This document shows, one piece after another, positions 1 to 8,423 of a stretch of DNA of 29,353 nucleotides. The translations under genes and the position numbers were made by a program. Position 1 is the first letter of the stretch. Each line of letters opens with the position of its first letter. Below the pieces are notes generated by a model that was not told the origin of the DNA, did not search any database, and saw only the letters and a list, made by a program, of their open reading frames with translations. Source of the stretch: Clostridiales bacterium UBA6468 (GTDB lineage Bacteria; Bacillota; Clostridia; Oscillospirales; Oscillospiraceae); NCBI GenBank assembly GCA_002436765.1, contig DJNI01000017.1:1-29353 (forward strand), written 5' to 3'.

Positions 1-1271
1 GCCGCCCGGACGCCGCAGTTCCAGACCTGATTGTGCAGGCGGAGGGCTTCCTCGGGATCCTGGGGGGGATTGTCGATGATAAAGCGGGAGTAGTTCATGG
101 CGCCCCAGTCGTACCAGTGGGAGCTGTGGGAGATGAAGCGAACGCCGTACTCCTTGAAGTTCTCCTCCACGGCGGCCTTCATCGCCCGGTAGATCTTCTC
201 AATATTGTCGTGGGTCGCCACGGTGTCCAGGGTGCCGAACATCTGGGGCAGATCCATGATATTGTCAGGATAGAAGAAGGTGATGCGGTTGCGGAACCAC
301 TTTTCGCCGTATTCCGTGCCCAGATCTTCCGCGCCGTACTTCTTGGCGATGTCCAGAACAATCTCCAGCTCGGCGGCGACGACCTTTTCATAGCCTTCCA
401 GGGTCAGGTTCAGGAAGGAGCCGCGCTTCTCAAAGCCGATGATCTTTTTGATGATGGAGACGGTCTCCGCCTCGTCGAACAGTCGCACGATGGAGGGCTT
501 CACCGCCTGGACGATGTCCCGGCAGGCCTGATAGCCCACATGGATGTCGGAGAACAGGAACGCATGGTGAATGCGGGTCTCGGGCTGCTTGACGATTTTG
601 AACTTGGCCTTGGTCATGATGCCCAGAGTCCCTTCGGAGCCGACGAAGAAGGGGATCAGGTTGGGGCCGGAGGAGTGCTTCGGCACGGGCAGGGTGTTGA
701 TGATATCGCCGTTGGGCAGAACCACTTCCAGAGACAGGCACATATCGTCCATCTTGCCGTACTTGGTGGAGAGAATGCCGATGCCGTTGTGCGCCAGCGC
801 GCCGCCTACGGTGCAGCAGGTCATGCAGGAGGGCAGGTGCATCACGGAGTAGCCCTTTTCGTTGACCAGATCTTCCAGCGTGGCAAAGATCATGCCGGTC
901 TCGCAGGTGACGTAGCCCGCCTCGGTGTTCAGGTCGATGAGCTTGTCCAGCCGCTTGATGTCCAGCAGAATGCCGCCGGCCACCGGCAGAGCGCCGCCCT
1001 GGCTTCCGGAGCCGCCGCCCCAGGTGGTGACGGGGATCTTATAGTAGTTGGCGATCTTCATGACCTTGGATACTTCCTCGGTGGTGCCGGGGCGAACGAT
1101 GATATCGGGCATGGGGCCCTGCTCACCGGCATCCTGCCACTTCCGGCTGAGCCAGAAATAGTCCACGGAATATACCGCGCGCTCAATTTCCTTGGTGGAT
1201 ACGTTTTCTACACCGACCGCGTCCTCCAGCTCGGAACGGATCATGTAGAACATCAAAGACTTGTCTTGCAT
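1..1271 (-). CDS. FAD-linked oxidase (GlcD/D-lactate dehydrogenase-like), partial
   Basis: Flavoprotein of the FAD-binding PCMH family, the group of glycolate oxidase subunit GlcD, D-lactate dehydrogenases and alkyl-DHAP synthase. The N-terminal half carries the FAD-binding signatures: PVTTWGGGSGSQGG (PP-loop-like), then CTVGGALAHNGIG and FFVGSEGTLGIMTKAK, which is typical of GlcD-type enzymes. About 423 codons are present and the C-terminus runs off the left edge. The start is the ATG at 1269-1271, with AGGGAG upstream at good spacing. It lies downstream of the RpiR gene behind its own promoter and three RpiR-like boxes. Known family members oxidise 2-hydroxyacids using FAD and an electron acceptor. 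The substrate here cannot be read from sequence. Shared control with the aldolase operon suggests that it handles an acid made from the aldolase product (inference). Confidence 0.85.
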   Translation of the reverse strand, partial: MQDKSLMFYMIRSELEDAVGVENVSTKEIERAVYSVDYFWLSRKWQDAGEQGPMPDIIVRPGTTEEVSKVMKIANYYKIPVTTWGGGSGSQGGALPVAGGILLDIKRLDKLIDLNTEAGYVTCETGMIFATLEDLVNEKGYSVMHLPSCMTCCTVGGALAHNGIGILSTKYGKMDDMCLSLEVVLPNGDIINTLPVPKHSSGPNLIPFFVGSEGTLGIMTKAKFKIVKQPETRIHHAFLFSDIHVGYQACRDIVQAVKPSIVRLFDEAETVSIIKKIIGFEKRGSFLNLTLEGYEKVVAAELEIVLDIAKKYGAEDLGTEYGEKWFRNRITFFYPDNIMDLPQMFGTLDTVATHDNIEKIYRAMKAAVEENFKEYGVRFISHSSHWYDWGAMNYSRFIIDNPPQDPEEALRLHNQVWNCGVRA

Positions 1272-1293
1272 GGTGCTTCTCCCTTTCTGATTT

Positions 1294-1423
1294 TGTAATG
1301 AAATTTCAAGTTTGAGAATCATTTTTCGCTTATTATTGTATTCGCATTACATCCTCGCCATAAATATAGCACACCGTAGTCTGATTTTCAAGCACCTGTA
1401 AGAATAATTGTAACGAAATTACA
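1294..1423 (-). promoter_or_regulatory. Three-box RpiR-like operator array of the oxidase gene
   Basis: Three 15-bp boxes: TGTAATGAAATTTCA (1294-1308), TGTATTCGCATTACA (1337-1351) and TGTAACGAAATTACA (1409-1423). They resemble the HexR (RpiR family) operator TGTARTTWWATTACA. Start-to-start spacings are 43 and 72 bp. The third box is upstream of the -35, the second lies just after the predicted start of transcription, and the first is in the leader, 23 bp from the ATG. The same layout recurs at 11812-11940. The natural binder is the RpiR protein encoded just upstream at 1463-2317 (inference). Confidence 0.75.
1363..1391 (-). promoter_or_regulatory. Sigma-A-type promoter of the FAD oxidase gene
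   Basis: On the minus strand there is a -35 TTGAAA (1386-1391), a 17-bp spacer and a -10 TATATT (1363-1368). Predicted transcription start is near 1356, between operator boxes 1 and 3 and just before box 2. This placement allows repression from box 2 and contact with polymerase from box 3. Confidence 0.7.
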
Positions 1424-1462
1424 GCTTCAGATTTAGGCATTTCGCCGATTTTTTGCAGCCGT

Positions 1463-2317
1463 TCAATATTTCAGGCTCTCCATACTCTTTTCGATCTGCA
1501 AAGACTTTGCCCCGTCCGTCCGCATGGCAATGTAGGTGTAGATGGAGTCCGCGATGGTCAGCGCCGCCACACGGGAGGCGATGGACACGACCCGGTATTT
1601 TGTCTCCTTGGAGTTGGTGTTCAGGCTGATGTCCGCCAGCTTGGACAGGGGATTTTTGCCCGCGCTGGTCAGGGAGATGACCTTTGCCCCCCGGTGCTTC
1701 GCGATCTGGGTGCTGTCCACCACGCAGCGGGAGCTGCCGGAATGGCTGACGGCAAATACCGCGTCCCGCTCGTCTAAATAATTGCAGGCGATCACCTGCA
1801 AATGGGGGTCGGTGTAGACTGCGGCGTTCAGGCCCAGCCGCAGCAGCTTATGGTGTAAGTCCATGGCCACAGGCGCGGAGCCGCCCAGACCGAAGATCAC
1901 GATTTTCCGGGCGTTCATCAGCAGCTGCGCCGCCGCCGCCAGGGTTTCCGGCTCCAGCATGTCCCGGGTGAACTGCAAGGCAAGCATTGCGCTCTGGAAC
2001 ACCTTGTCCCGCACCGCCTGGACGGAATCCTCGGCGCTGATCTCCTCGTGGATGATCTCGTCCGGGGAGACCGTGGCCTGCGCCAGGGTCAGCTTTAAGT
2101 CCTCGTAGCCGCTGAAGCCCAGCTTCTTGTAAGCCCGGACAACCGTGGGGTCTGAGACGCCGCAGGCATCCGCCAGCGCCGCCACCGACAGGTCGATGAT
2201 TCCCCGGGGATTTCCCCGGATGTATTCCGCCACCTTCCGCTCGGATTTGCTGAGGTTTGGAAGGGAATTTTCGATTCTCAGCAGCAGCGCCGCCAGAGAG
2301 GTATTCTGTACCGCCAT
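1463..2317 (-). CDS. MurR/RpiR family transcriptional regulator (HTH plus SIS domain)
   Basis: A 284-residue protein of normal length for RpiR regulators. The N-terminal HTH_6 domain (about 1-77) has the family pattern LPNLSKSERKVAEYI ... VAALADACGVSDPTVVRAYKKLGFSGYEDLK. The C-terminal SIS phosphosugar-binding domain (about 115-260) includes KIVIFGLGGSAPVAMDLHHKL and AVSHSGSSRCVVDSTQIAKHRGAKVISLTS. Start ATG at 2315-2317 with AAGGAC upstream. Such proteins sense phosphosugars and bind 15-17 bp inverted repeats. The strongest candidate sites are the boxes just downstream of this gene, before the FAD oxidase, and the matching set before the aldolase at 11794. No such box is visible upstream of the regulator itself, so autoregulation is not supported. 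Confidence 0.92.
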   Translation of the reverse strand: MAVQNTSLAALLLRIENSLPNLSKSERKVAEYIRGNPRGIIDLSVAALADACGVSDPTVVRAYKKLGFSGYEDLKLTLAQATVSPDEIIHEEISAEDSVQAVRDKVFQSAMLALQFTRDMLEPETLAAAAQLLMNARKIVIFGLGGSAPVAMDLHHKLLRLGLNAAVYTDPHLQVIACNYLDERDAVFAVSHSGSSRCVVDSTQIAKHRGAKVISLTSAGKNPLSKLADISLNTNSKETKYRVVSIASRVAALTIADSIYTYIAMRTDGAKSLQIEKSMESLKY

Positions 2318-2352
2318 GCCCGTTACCGTCCTTCATAAATATTGATAAATCC

Positions 2353-2358
2353 AGTATA
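2353..2358 (-). promoter_or_regulatory. Possible -10 of the rpiR-type gene
   Basis: TATACT on the minus strand, about 36 bp upstream of the regulator start and downstream of the terminator at 2397-2430. There is no convincing -35 at 16-18 bp, so this is tentative. Confidence 0.3.
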
Positions 2359-2396
2359 GCATAGACTTTTTCAAAAAGGAAGCGCACAGAAAAAAA

Positions 2397-2430
2397 GAAA
2401 TTCCCAAGACCCGCAGGTCTTGAGAATTTC
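2397..2430 (-). terminator. Rho-independent terminator of the ABC/manA operon
   Basis: A 15-bp stem with one mismatch (2397-2411 with 2416-2430, loop CGCA) begins 4 bases beyond the stop of the mannose-6-phosphate isomerase-like gene. On the minus strand it is followed by a run of six T (2391-2396). It separates the ABC operon from the RpiR gene. Confidence 0.9.
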
Positions 2431-2434
2431 CATA

Positions 2435-3550
2435 TTATTTGTATTCAGCCGTAACGCCGGGATTGCAGAGGATGATGGAAAAATCCCCCTCGAAAACGGC
2501 GTCCTTTACCTGACAGGGGAAGAATACCTCGCTGCCCTGCTTCACAGGGAGCGCATTCTCTCCGCAGCGGATGCACCCTTCCCCGGACACGACAATGCCG
2601 ATCTGCACATCGCCGGTATTTTTCCTCGCCATAGTGCCGGAAACCGTCGCCATGGTGCAGGAAAAATAGGCGGTATCCCGGTCGCCGAAGATCTCGATCT
2701 CCCGGCCGCCCGGCTCCTGCCGCAGCGTCAGCTCCTTGCTCTTGAGACGGTCAAGGAGCTTGTCCGGGGGCAAGCCATCGTAGTGGAAGCTGTTGAGCAT
2801 CCGGCTTTCGTACAGCTGCTCGTCCTCCGGCTCGAAAATCCCGAAGGGGTTTGCCTTCCGCCGGTATTCCAGCAGATACTCCTGGGGGAACGGCACCGCC
2901 GTGAGGTCGGACGGCTCCTGAATCTCCGCGACGAAGCACCCCGCCCCCAGGGCGTGGGGAACACCGCCAGGAATCATGTAGCTCTCCCCGGGCTGCACCG
3001 GAATTTTGTGGCAGAAGCTCTCCAGCAGCGCGGCGTCTCCCTTCCGGTAGGCCGCCTCAAACTTTTCCCGGGTAATATCCTCCTTGAAGCCCAGAAGGAT
3101 GTACGGCGGCTCGGCGGCGTCCTCCCGCGTTCCCAGAACATACCAGCATTCTTCCTTGCCGAACCGGCTGTTCCAGTATTTCCGGGCGTTTTCCCGGGTC
3201 GGGTGGCATTGCAGCAGAAACGGGGCTTTCGCGTCGATCATCTTGATGAGCATCCCCAGGCTGGTGCCGTATTTCTCCATGTGCTTTTTGCCCAGAATGG
3301 TTTCCGGCGCACGCTTCACCACGTTCACCAGGAAATCCCGCGTCCCGTCGGGGAGAATGACCTCCGCGTAGCCGAGATTGGGATTTTCCCGTGTCGCGCC
3401 GTTGGCTTTTGTCAGAGAGCCGACCCAGGCCTCCGCACCGTTGGGCGTATCCGCCGGGTGCTTAACGCCCCGGAACCTGTCCAGCTCCCGTCCGCCGTCT
3501 GCTCTTACCTTGTTGGGCACCAACGGCCAGGGTCTGTTATAAATCTCCAT
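2435..3550 (-). CDS. manA: Class I mannose-6-phosphate isomerase-like protein
   Basis: Zinc-dependent cupin isomerase of the type I phosphomannose isomerase family, which interconverts mannose-6-P and fructose-6-P. About 371 residues. Visible signatures are FLLQCHPTRENARKYW (Q-x-H metal ligands), EECWYVL (Glu ligand) and YMIPGGVPHALGAG followed by VAEIQEPSDLT (His ligand and active-site region). The chosen start is the ATG at 3550. A GTG at 3562 is in frame, but AGAGG lies only 2 nt before it, which is too close. It begins 22 nt after the sugar permease stop and is the last gene of the ABC operon. This suggests that the imported sugar is channelled into hexose-6-phosphate. A related isomerase acting on another phosphosugar cannot be excluded. 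Confidence 0.85.
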   Translation of the reverse strand: MEIYNRPWPLVPNKVRADGGRELDRFRGVKHPADTPNGAEAWVGSLTKANGATRENPNLGYAEVILPDGTRDFLVNVVKRAPETILGKKHMEKYGTSLGMLIKMIDAKAPFLLQCHPTRENARKYWNSRFGKEECWYVLGTREDAAEPPYILLGFKEDITREKFEAAYRKGDAALLESFCHKIPVQPGESYMIPGGVPHALGAGCFVAEIQEPSDLTAVPFPQEYLLEYRRKANPFGIFEPEDEQLYESRMLNSFHYDGLPPDKLLDRLKSKELTLRQEPGGREIEIFGDRDTAYFSCTMATVSGTMARKNTGDVQIGIVVSGEGCIRCGENALPVKQGSEVFFPCQVKDAVFEGDFSIILCNPGVTAEYK

Positions 3551-3572
3551 AGGCTCAAACACCGCCTCTTAC

Positions 3573-4559
3573 TCAATCCCGGTATTTATCCCGGTAAGCC
3601 ATCAGCACCAGAGAGCCGATCAGGATCGCGCCGCGGACGATGTACTGCAAATAAATATTCCAGTTCAGGATGGTCATGCCGTTGATCAGCACGGAGATCA
3701 GGACAACGCCCACCACGGTGCCGTAGATGGTGCCGGAGCCGCCCGCCATGGAGGTGCCGCCGATGATCGCCATGGACAGGCAGTCCGTCGGCCACTCCTT
3801 GCCGTACGACCAGTCCGCCTGATTGACCTGGGCGGAGTTGATGAAACCCGCGACCGCCGCAAGGATCTGCACGGCGATGAACACGAAGGCCTTGGACTTG
3901 AACACGTTGATACCGGTCAGACGTGCCGCCTCCTGATTGCCTCCCACGGCGTACACACAGCGTCCGGTGGTGGTGTGCTCCATGATGAAGTAGCACAGAA
4001 CCGCCGCCACGAAGAAAATGATGACGGGGTACGGCACCACGCCGAACAGCCGTCCCATACCCACCTGGACATACCAGTTGGGGAAGGCGTTGGGGATGGG
4101 GTAGTTGTTGCAGATGATGGCGGCCAGGCCGAACATCAGATACTGGGTGCCCAGCGTGACCACGAAGGGGGGCAGATCATAGGTGTTCTGCAAAAAGGCG
4201 TGGAGCAGGCCGATGACCACGGCGAAGGCGATGCCCACCGCCATGCCGATCAGGCAGGCCAGGGTCTGGTTATATCCGGCGGCGACCATGTTCTTGCAGA
4301 ACACGGCCACGAACATACCGGACAGGCCGACCTGAGAGCCTGTGGACAGGTCGATCTTGCCGCAGATCAGAACCATGGTGACGCCCAGGGCGATCAGCCC
4401 CTTGATGGCGCCGGAACGAAGCAGATTCATCCAGTTGTTCAGCTTCATAAAGGAGTCCGTGGCAATCCACAGGGCAATAACAACCAGAATCAGAACGATC
4501 TCCGTCACATGGTTCAGGAAGTGGTACATGACTTTTTTCTTGTTAATTCTCTCGTTCAC
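3573..4559 (-). CDS. Ribose-type (CUT2) sugar ABC transporter permease
   Basis: A 328-residue integral membrane protein of the RbsC/XylH/MglC family with about 8-10 hydrophobic segments. The diagnostic stretch GVTMVLICGKIDLSTGSQVGL is present, and AIIGGTSMAGGSGTIYGTVVG near the C-terminus is the other family hallmark. The start is a GTG at 4557-4559. It overlaps the end of the ATPase gene by 17 nt, and GGAGG lies 9 nt upstream, which supports this non-ATG start. It forms the membrane channel for the ATPase and lipoprotein encoded upstream in the same operon. Substrate is probably a monosaccharide. Confidence 0.93.
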   Translation of the reverse strand: MNERINKKKVMYHFLNHVTEIVLILVVIALWIATDSFMKLNNWMNLLRSGAIKGLIALGVTMVLICGKIDLSTGSQVGLSGMFVAVFCKNMVAAGYNQTLACLIGMAVGIAFAVVIGLLHAFLQNTYDLPPFVVTLGTQYLMFGLAAIICNNYPIPNAFPNWYVQVGMGRLFGVVPYPVIIFFVAAVLCYFIMEHTTTGRCVYAVGGNQEAARLTGINVFKSKAFVFIAVQILAAVAGFINSAQVNQADWSYGKEWPTDCLSMAIIGGTSMAGGSGTIYGTVVGVVLISVLINGMTILNWNIYLQYIVRGAILIGSLVLMAYRDKYRD

Positions 4560-6057
4560 TGGAATGTCCTCCCATACAAAGCGTATACAAATCGTTTGTT
4601 GTCATGGAATCGATCTTTTCCGTGGTCAATTCCTCGGTGATCCTTCCGCCCCGCAGCACCAAGATGCGGTTGCAGACGCCGGGCAGCTCCTCCAGCTCCG
4701 TGGAGACAAAAATGGAGGAATTTCCCTGCTTCGCCTGATTCCACATGATCTCGAAGATCTGCTGCTTGGCGTTCACGTCGATGCCTCTGGTGGGCTCGTC
4801 GTAGATCATGATCTTGGGGTCGTTGTTCAGCCAGTTGCCCACGACCACCTTCTGCTGGTTGCCGCCGGACATGGAGCTTGCCTTTGCGGAAATGCTGGAA
4901 AGCTTGATCTGCAAGGCCTTGACCTGCCGCTCGGACATTTCCTTACGCTTCTTCCGGCTTTCCACCCAGCCGTTGACGGTGGTCTTCTTCATACCGGCGT
5001 AGCAGAGGTTGCTTTCAATGGAGTGCTTCAGAATCAGACCGGTGGTCTTTCTGTCCTCGGGGGTCAGACCCAGCCCCGCGTCCTTCATTACGGCGGGGGT
5101 GCGCTTGAGGTACGTCTTTCCCTCAACGACGACCTCGCCGGAATCCGCCGGGTCGGAACCGAAAATGCCGCCCAGCAGCTCCGTCCGCCCGGAACCCAGA
5201 ACACCCGCGATGCCCAGCACCTCGCCCTTGTACAGGGTAAAGGAAATGTCCTCGTACCACCCCGCGCGGGTCAGGTGCTTGACCTCCATCACCGGCTCGT
5301 CCGTGGGCACCACATCCGCCGGACGCTTGCGAATTTCCGTCTTGCCGAACATCATGGCGATCATGCCGGCGTTGTCGATCTCCTCAATGTTCTTCTTGCC
5401 GATATACTGGGCGTCCCGCAGGACGGTGACGGTATCGGCGATCTCGTGTATTTCTGCCAGTTTATGAGAAATGTAGATAATGATTACATCATTTTCCTTC
5501 ACTTTACGAATGGCCGCAAACAGCTTTTCCACCTCCGCCTTGGCCAGTGCGGAAGTCGGCTCGTCCAGAATCAGAACCTTGGGATCCTGGCTCAGCGCCT
5601 TGCAGATCTCTACGACCTGCCGCTGCCACATGGGCAGGTGCATGATCTTGGATCTGGGATTGATTTTGACGTCCATCACCTTCAGCAGGCGCTCGGTCTC
5701 CGACTGCACCAGCTTCCAGTTGATGAGGCCGCCCGGCTTTTTGGGCAGGCGTCCCATGAAAATATTTTCCATAACCGTCAGTGTGGGAACCAGGCTCGTC
5801 TCCTGGTACACCAGCACAATGCCGCTCTTTGCGGCATCCGTCGGGCTGCGAAAGCTCAGCTTCTGTCCATCCAGATAAAATTCGCCGCTGGTCGCGCTTT
5901 CCGCGCCGGCGAAGATCTTGCAAAGGGTGGATTTTCCCGACCCGTTCTTGCCCAGAAGCGCGTTGATCCTGCCGCTGTCGAAGGAAGCGCTCACATGATC
6001 CAACGCACGGGTGCCGGGATAGTCTTTCACAATGTTATCGCAGGAAAGGGTACTCAC
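4543..6057 (-). CDS. Ribose-type (CUT2) sugar ABC transporter ATPase, two nucleotide-binding domains
   Basis: A 504-residue duplicated ATPase like RbsA/MglA/XylG. Domain 1 has Walker A GKNGSGKST (36-44) and Walker B LILDEPTSAL, with a degenerate signature (HLPMWQRQVVE). Domain 2 has a degenerate Walker A (GVLGSGRTE), a canonical signature MSGGNQQKVVVGNWL and Walker B IMIYDEPTRGIDV. This asymmetry is normal for the family. The start is GTG at 6055-6057 with GAGAG/GTGG upstream. It follows the lipoprotein gene after a GC-rich stem-loop and is translationally coupled to the permease. It energises uptake at the cytoplasmic face. Confidence 0.93.
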   Translation of the reverse strand: MSTLSCDNIVKDYPGTRALDHVSASFDSGRINALLGKNGSGKSTLCKIFAGAESATSGEFYLDGQKLSFRSPTDAAKSGIVLVYQETSLVPTLTVMENIFMGRLPKKPGGLINWKLVQSETERLLKVMDVKINPRSKIMHLPMWQRQVVEICKALSQDPKVLILDEPTSALAKAEVEKLFAAIRKVKENDVIIIYISHKLAEIHEIADTVTVLRDAQYIGKKNIEEIDNAGMIAMMFGKTEIRKRPADVVPTDEPVMEVKHLTRAGWYEDISFTLYKGEVLGIAGVLGSGRTELLGGIFGSDPADSGEVVVEGKTYLKRTPAVMKDAGLGLTPEDRKTTGLILKHSIESNLCYAGMKKTTVNGWVESRKKRKEMSERQVKALQIKLSSISAKASSMSGGNQQKVVVGNWLNNDPKIMIYDEPTRGIDVNAKQQIFEIMWNQAKQGNSSIFVSTELEELPGVCNRILVLRGGRITEELTTEKIDSMTTNDLYTLCMGGHSSEREN

Positions 6058-6086
6058 TTTTTATTCACCACTCTCTTTGATTGGAG

Positions 6087-6115
6087 AGGCTCCGGGGCTG
6101 GCGCACCCGGAGCCT
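6087..6115 (-). other. Intercistronic stem-loop between lipoprotein and ATPase genes
   Basis: AGGCTCCGGG (6087-6096) pairs perfectly with CCCGGAGCCT (6106-6115) around a 9-nt loop. There is no T-run after it on the minus strand, so it is more likely a 3'-end stabiliser or processing stop for the abundant binding-protein message than a full terminator (inference). Confidence 0.65.
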
Positions 6116-6143
6116 ATAAATTGCCTACGTGAATCGCGGAAAA

Positions 6144-7208
6144 TCAGCCGTTGGCCAGCTTGTAGTAGCCGTCCAGCCAGGTCTGAACCTCGGGAAGGTC
6201 TTCCTTGCTGTGGATGATGCCTTCCAGGTAAACGGTGTCGCCCCGGGGGCATTCGGTCTCTTCGCCCCGCAGCGTTCTTGCCAGCTGCTCAACGGCCTTG
6301 TAGCCCATGGTGTACATATCCTGCTCCAGGGTGCAGTACAGAGGAGAGTTCTCGTCCAGAAGCTGGGTCGCGGTCTGCTCGCCCATGTCGTAGCCGACGA
6401 CGGTGATCTTGTCGGCCAGACCCATGTTCATGACGACCTGCACAACAACGTTGGTAAAGGCGGCGGAGGTGCAGTAGAAGACATTGCAGTCGGGAGCGCC
6501 CGCCAGCATGGCCTCCACGATGGGCACATTGTCGTTCTTGGAGGTGGAGGACTGCTGGGCGACGATCTCATAGTTGACGCCGTTGGCGGTCAGCTCTTCC
6601 AGGAAGCCGCCGTAGCGCGCCTTGGACTGCTCGGGAATGGCGGCGTCAAAGTCCATGATGGCGATCTTCAGGTCGTTTCCGTACTTGTCGGACAGGTACT
6701 TGGCGGTGTAGTCGCCCAGCTTCTGGCCGTTCAGCAGATCCTGGGAGGTAAAGCCGCCGCAGACGAAGGAGGCGTCGTTCAGCTTGATGTTGGCCACGGC
6801 CACTTCGATGCCCTTGTCATAGGCTTCCTTCAGGATGGGAATGGAGGCTTCCTCGGAGTAGGGGGTGATGGCGATGCCGTCAACGCCCATGTCGATGTAG
6901 CTGTAAACCAGCTGCTGCTCGTTGGCCAGGTCGCCCATGGAGTTGCCGATGACGATGTTCACGCCGTAATCCCTGGCGGCATCCTCATAGCCCTGCTGAA
7001 CCATCTTCATGGTGAACTCGTCCTTGAAGACGATACCGGCGATGGTCAGTTCCTTCTGCTCGGTCTCGGCCGCGGGGGCAGCCTCAGTGGCGGCCTTGGT
7101 TTCGGCCTTGGGGGCTTCGGTTGTCGGGGTGGTCTGGGACGCGCCGCAGCCGGCCAGCATGACCACTACCATGCTCATTGCGAGGAAAAACGCTACGATC
7201 TTTTTCAT
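6144..7208 (-). CDS. Ribose-type sugar-binding lipoprotein (periplasmic binding protein 4 family)
   Basis: A 354-residue substrate-binding lipoprotein. The signal peptide MKKIVAFFLAMSMVVVM ends in the lipobox LAGC (Cys21), followed by a Thr/Ala/Glu-rich linker to about residue 52. The rest is the RbsB-like fold with family motifs: VYSYIDMGVDGIAITPYSEE, AVANIKLNDASFVCGGFTSQDL and KITVVGYDMGEQT. The start ATG at 7206-7208 has AAAGGAG 9 nt upstream. It is the first gene of the operon with ATPase, permease and ManA-like isomerase, and lies behind a perfect LacI-type palindrome at 7323-7338. It captures the sugar outside the membrane. The identity of the sugar (ribose, allose, galactose, other) cannot be told. 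Confidence 0.93.
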   Translation of the reverse strand: MKKIVAFFLAMSMVVVMLAGCGASQTTPTTEAPKAETKAATEAAPAAETEQKELTIAGIVFKDEFTMKMVQQGYEDAARDYGVNIVIGNSMGDLANEQQLVYSYIDMGVDGIAITPYSEEASIPILKEAYDKGIEVAVANIKLNDASFVCGGFTSQDLLNGQKLGDYTAKYLSDKYGNDLKIAIMDFDAAIPEQSKARYGGFLEELTANGVNYEIVAQQSSTSKNDNVPIVEAMLAGAPDCNVFYCTSAAFTNVVVQVVMNMGLADKITVVGYDMGEQTATQLLDENSPLYCTLEQDMYTMGYKAVEQLARTLRGEETECPRGDTVYLEGIIHSKEDLPEVQTWLDGYYKLANG

Positions 7209-7322
7209 TTTGTGTGCTCCTTTGTTTTTATTTTATGCCGGATATCCCGACACAAGTTACGGTTTTACGCGCTCTGTCATCGCCGTTTCGATACCCGTTG
7301 TGCATCAATCGGTTTCTCGGTT

Positions 7323-7338
7323 ACGTAAGCGCTTACGT
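7323..7338. promoter_or_regulatory. LacI-family operator before the ABC operon
   Basis: ACGTAAGCGCTTACGT is a perfect 16-bp palindrome with the CG-centred core typical of LacI/GalR regulators. It lies 115 bp upstream of the binding-protein start and between this gene and the LacI-type regulator gene. A 14/16 match sits in front of the regulator itself at 8437-8452, which links both to the same protein. Confidence 0.8.
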
Positions 7339-7351
7339 TTTGCGGTTCAAA

Positions 7352-7394
7352 AAAATGCAAAGTCTGTTAACCTTTGGTTTTCCCTTTGCATTTT
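7352..7394 (-). terminator. Terminator of the LacI-type gene
   Basis: AAAATGCAAAG (7352-7362) pairs with CTTTGCATTTT (7384-7394) around a loop of 21 nt that can form a small inner AACC/GGTT stem. On the minus strand the stem is followed by further T residues (7349-7355 are all A on the plus strand). It starts six bases after the regulator stop. Confidence 0.6.
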
Positions 7395-7399
7395 CCATT

Positions 7400-8419
7400 C
7401 TATAGCAGATTTCTTACCGACTCACGTTTTACCAGAGAAGCGGACAGCACCACGGATTCGGGGATCCCTGTTCCGCCGCTCTGGGTCTGGTGCAGCATCA
7501 GCTGGATGCTGCGGCGTCCCATTTCGTAAATGGGCTGATGGATGGTCGTCAGCTTCGGCTCGAAGGTGGAGGCCATCGCGATATCGTCGTAGCCCACTAC
7601 GGACACGTCGTTGGGCACCCGCAGTCCCACGTCGCTCACCGCCGCGCACACCCCGAAGGCCAGGGAGTCGTTGGCGCAGAAGATCGCCGTGGGGCGGTTC
7701 TTCTTGGCCAGCAGCTTCTTCGCCGCCGCCCGGGCTTCCTCCCGGTTGGTGTTGTCCATGATGGTGTACCGGTCAACATAGCGCCGCAGGCCGGCGTCCG
7801 TCATCGCCCGGCTGTACCCCTCAAAGCGCTGGTAGCTGGGATAGGAGGTGGTTCTGCCGCCGATGTGGCCGATGCGGGTGTGGCCGCATTCCAGAAGGTG
7901 CCGTGTAGCCTGATAGGCCGACTGGTCGTTGTTGATGTAGATTCGGGGAACGTTCAGCTCGCCGATGGGGTCGTTGATCAGCACCAGATGCCGCCCTTCG
8001 CTGGCCACCATCTTCGCGAAATTTCGCGTCTCCTCCAGACCTGTGGACGCCACGATGACGCCGTCGATCTGGTCGGAACGCAAGGCGTTCAGGAAATAAT
8101 CCGTGACGTAGCTGTCGCAGATGATGTTGAACAGCAGGATCTGATGGGCTTCCTTCGCCCCGTCGATGGCGCCCCGGATCAGCTCCGTGAAAAAGGGGTT
8201 GTCGGGTGTGTTTTCGTAGACGAACAGAAGCGTGTTGGTCTTCTGCTCTGCCAGTCCCTTCGCCTGCTTGTTGGGCTGGTAGCCGTTCTCGTCAATGACC
8301 CGCTGGATATAGGCTCTCGTCTCCTCGGAAACGCCTTTTTCGTTGTTGATCACCCGGGAGACCGTGGCTGTCGAGCAGTTGGCAAGCCGCGCAATATCTT
8401 TCAGAGTCATTTCCTTCAC
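7400..8419 (-). CDS. LacI-family transcriptional regulator
   Basis: A 339-residue regulator of standard LacI/PurR length. The N-terminal HTH reads TLKDIARLANCSTATVSRVINNEKGVSEETR, and the hinge region NGYQPNKQAKGLAEQKTNTLLFV is typical. The effector-binding domain shows family stretches such as FCANDSLAFGV and DVSVVGYDDIAMASTFEPKLTTIHQP. The start is GTG at 8417-8419 with AAAGG about 11 nt upstream. The alternative ATG at 8410 has AAGGA only 1 nt before it, which is too close. It is followed by the sugar ABC operon, and both are preceded by near-identical palindromes. It is probably the local repressor of uptake and of itself, released by the imported sugar or a derivative (inference). Confidence 0.93.
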   Translation of the reverse strand: MKEMTLKDIARLANCSTATVSRVINNEKGVSEETRAYIQRVIDENGYQPNKQAKGLAEQKTNTLLFVYENTPDNPFFTELIRGAIDGAKEAHQILLFNIICDSYVTDYFLNALRSDQIDGVIVASTGLEETRNFAKMVASEGRHLVLINDPIGELNVPRIYINNDQSAYQATRHLLECGHTRIGHIGGRTTSYPSYQRFEGYSRAMTDAGLRRYVDRYTIMDNTNREEARAAAKKLLAKKNRPTAIFCANDSLAFGVCAAVSDVGLRVPNDVSVVGYDDIAMASTFEPKLTTIHQPIYEMGRRSIQLMLHQTQSGGTGIPESVVLSASLVKRESVRNLL

Positions 8420-8423
8420 CCAA

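Noticed and set aside
33..1298. 421-codon plus-strand open frame opposite the FAD oxidase
   Set aside because: The minus strand encodes a clear FAD-binding protein. The plus frame is a low-complexity Gly/Val/His/Asp-rich antisense shadow caused by high GC codon bias.
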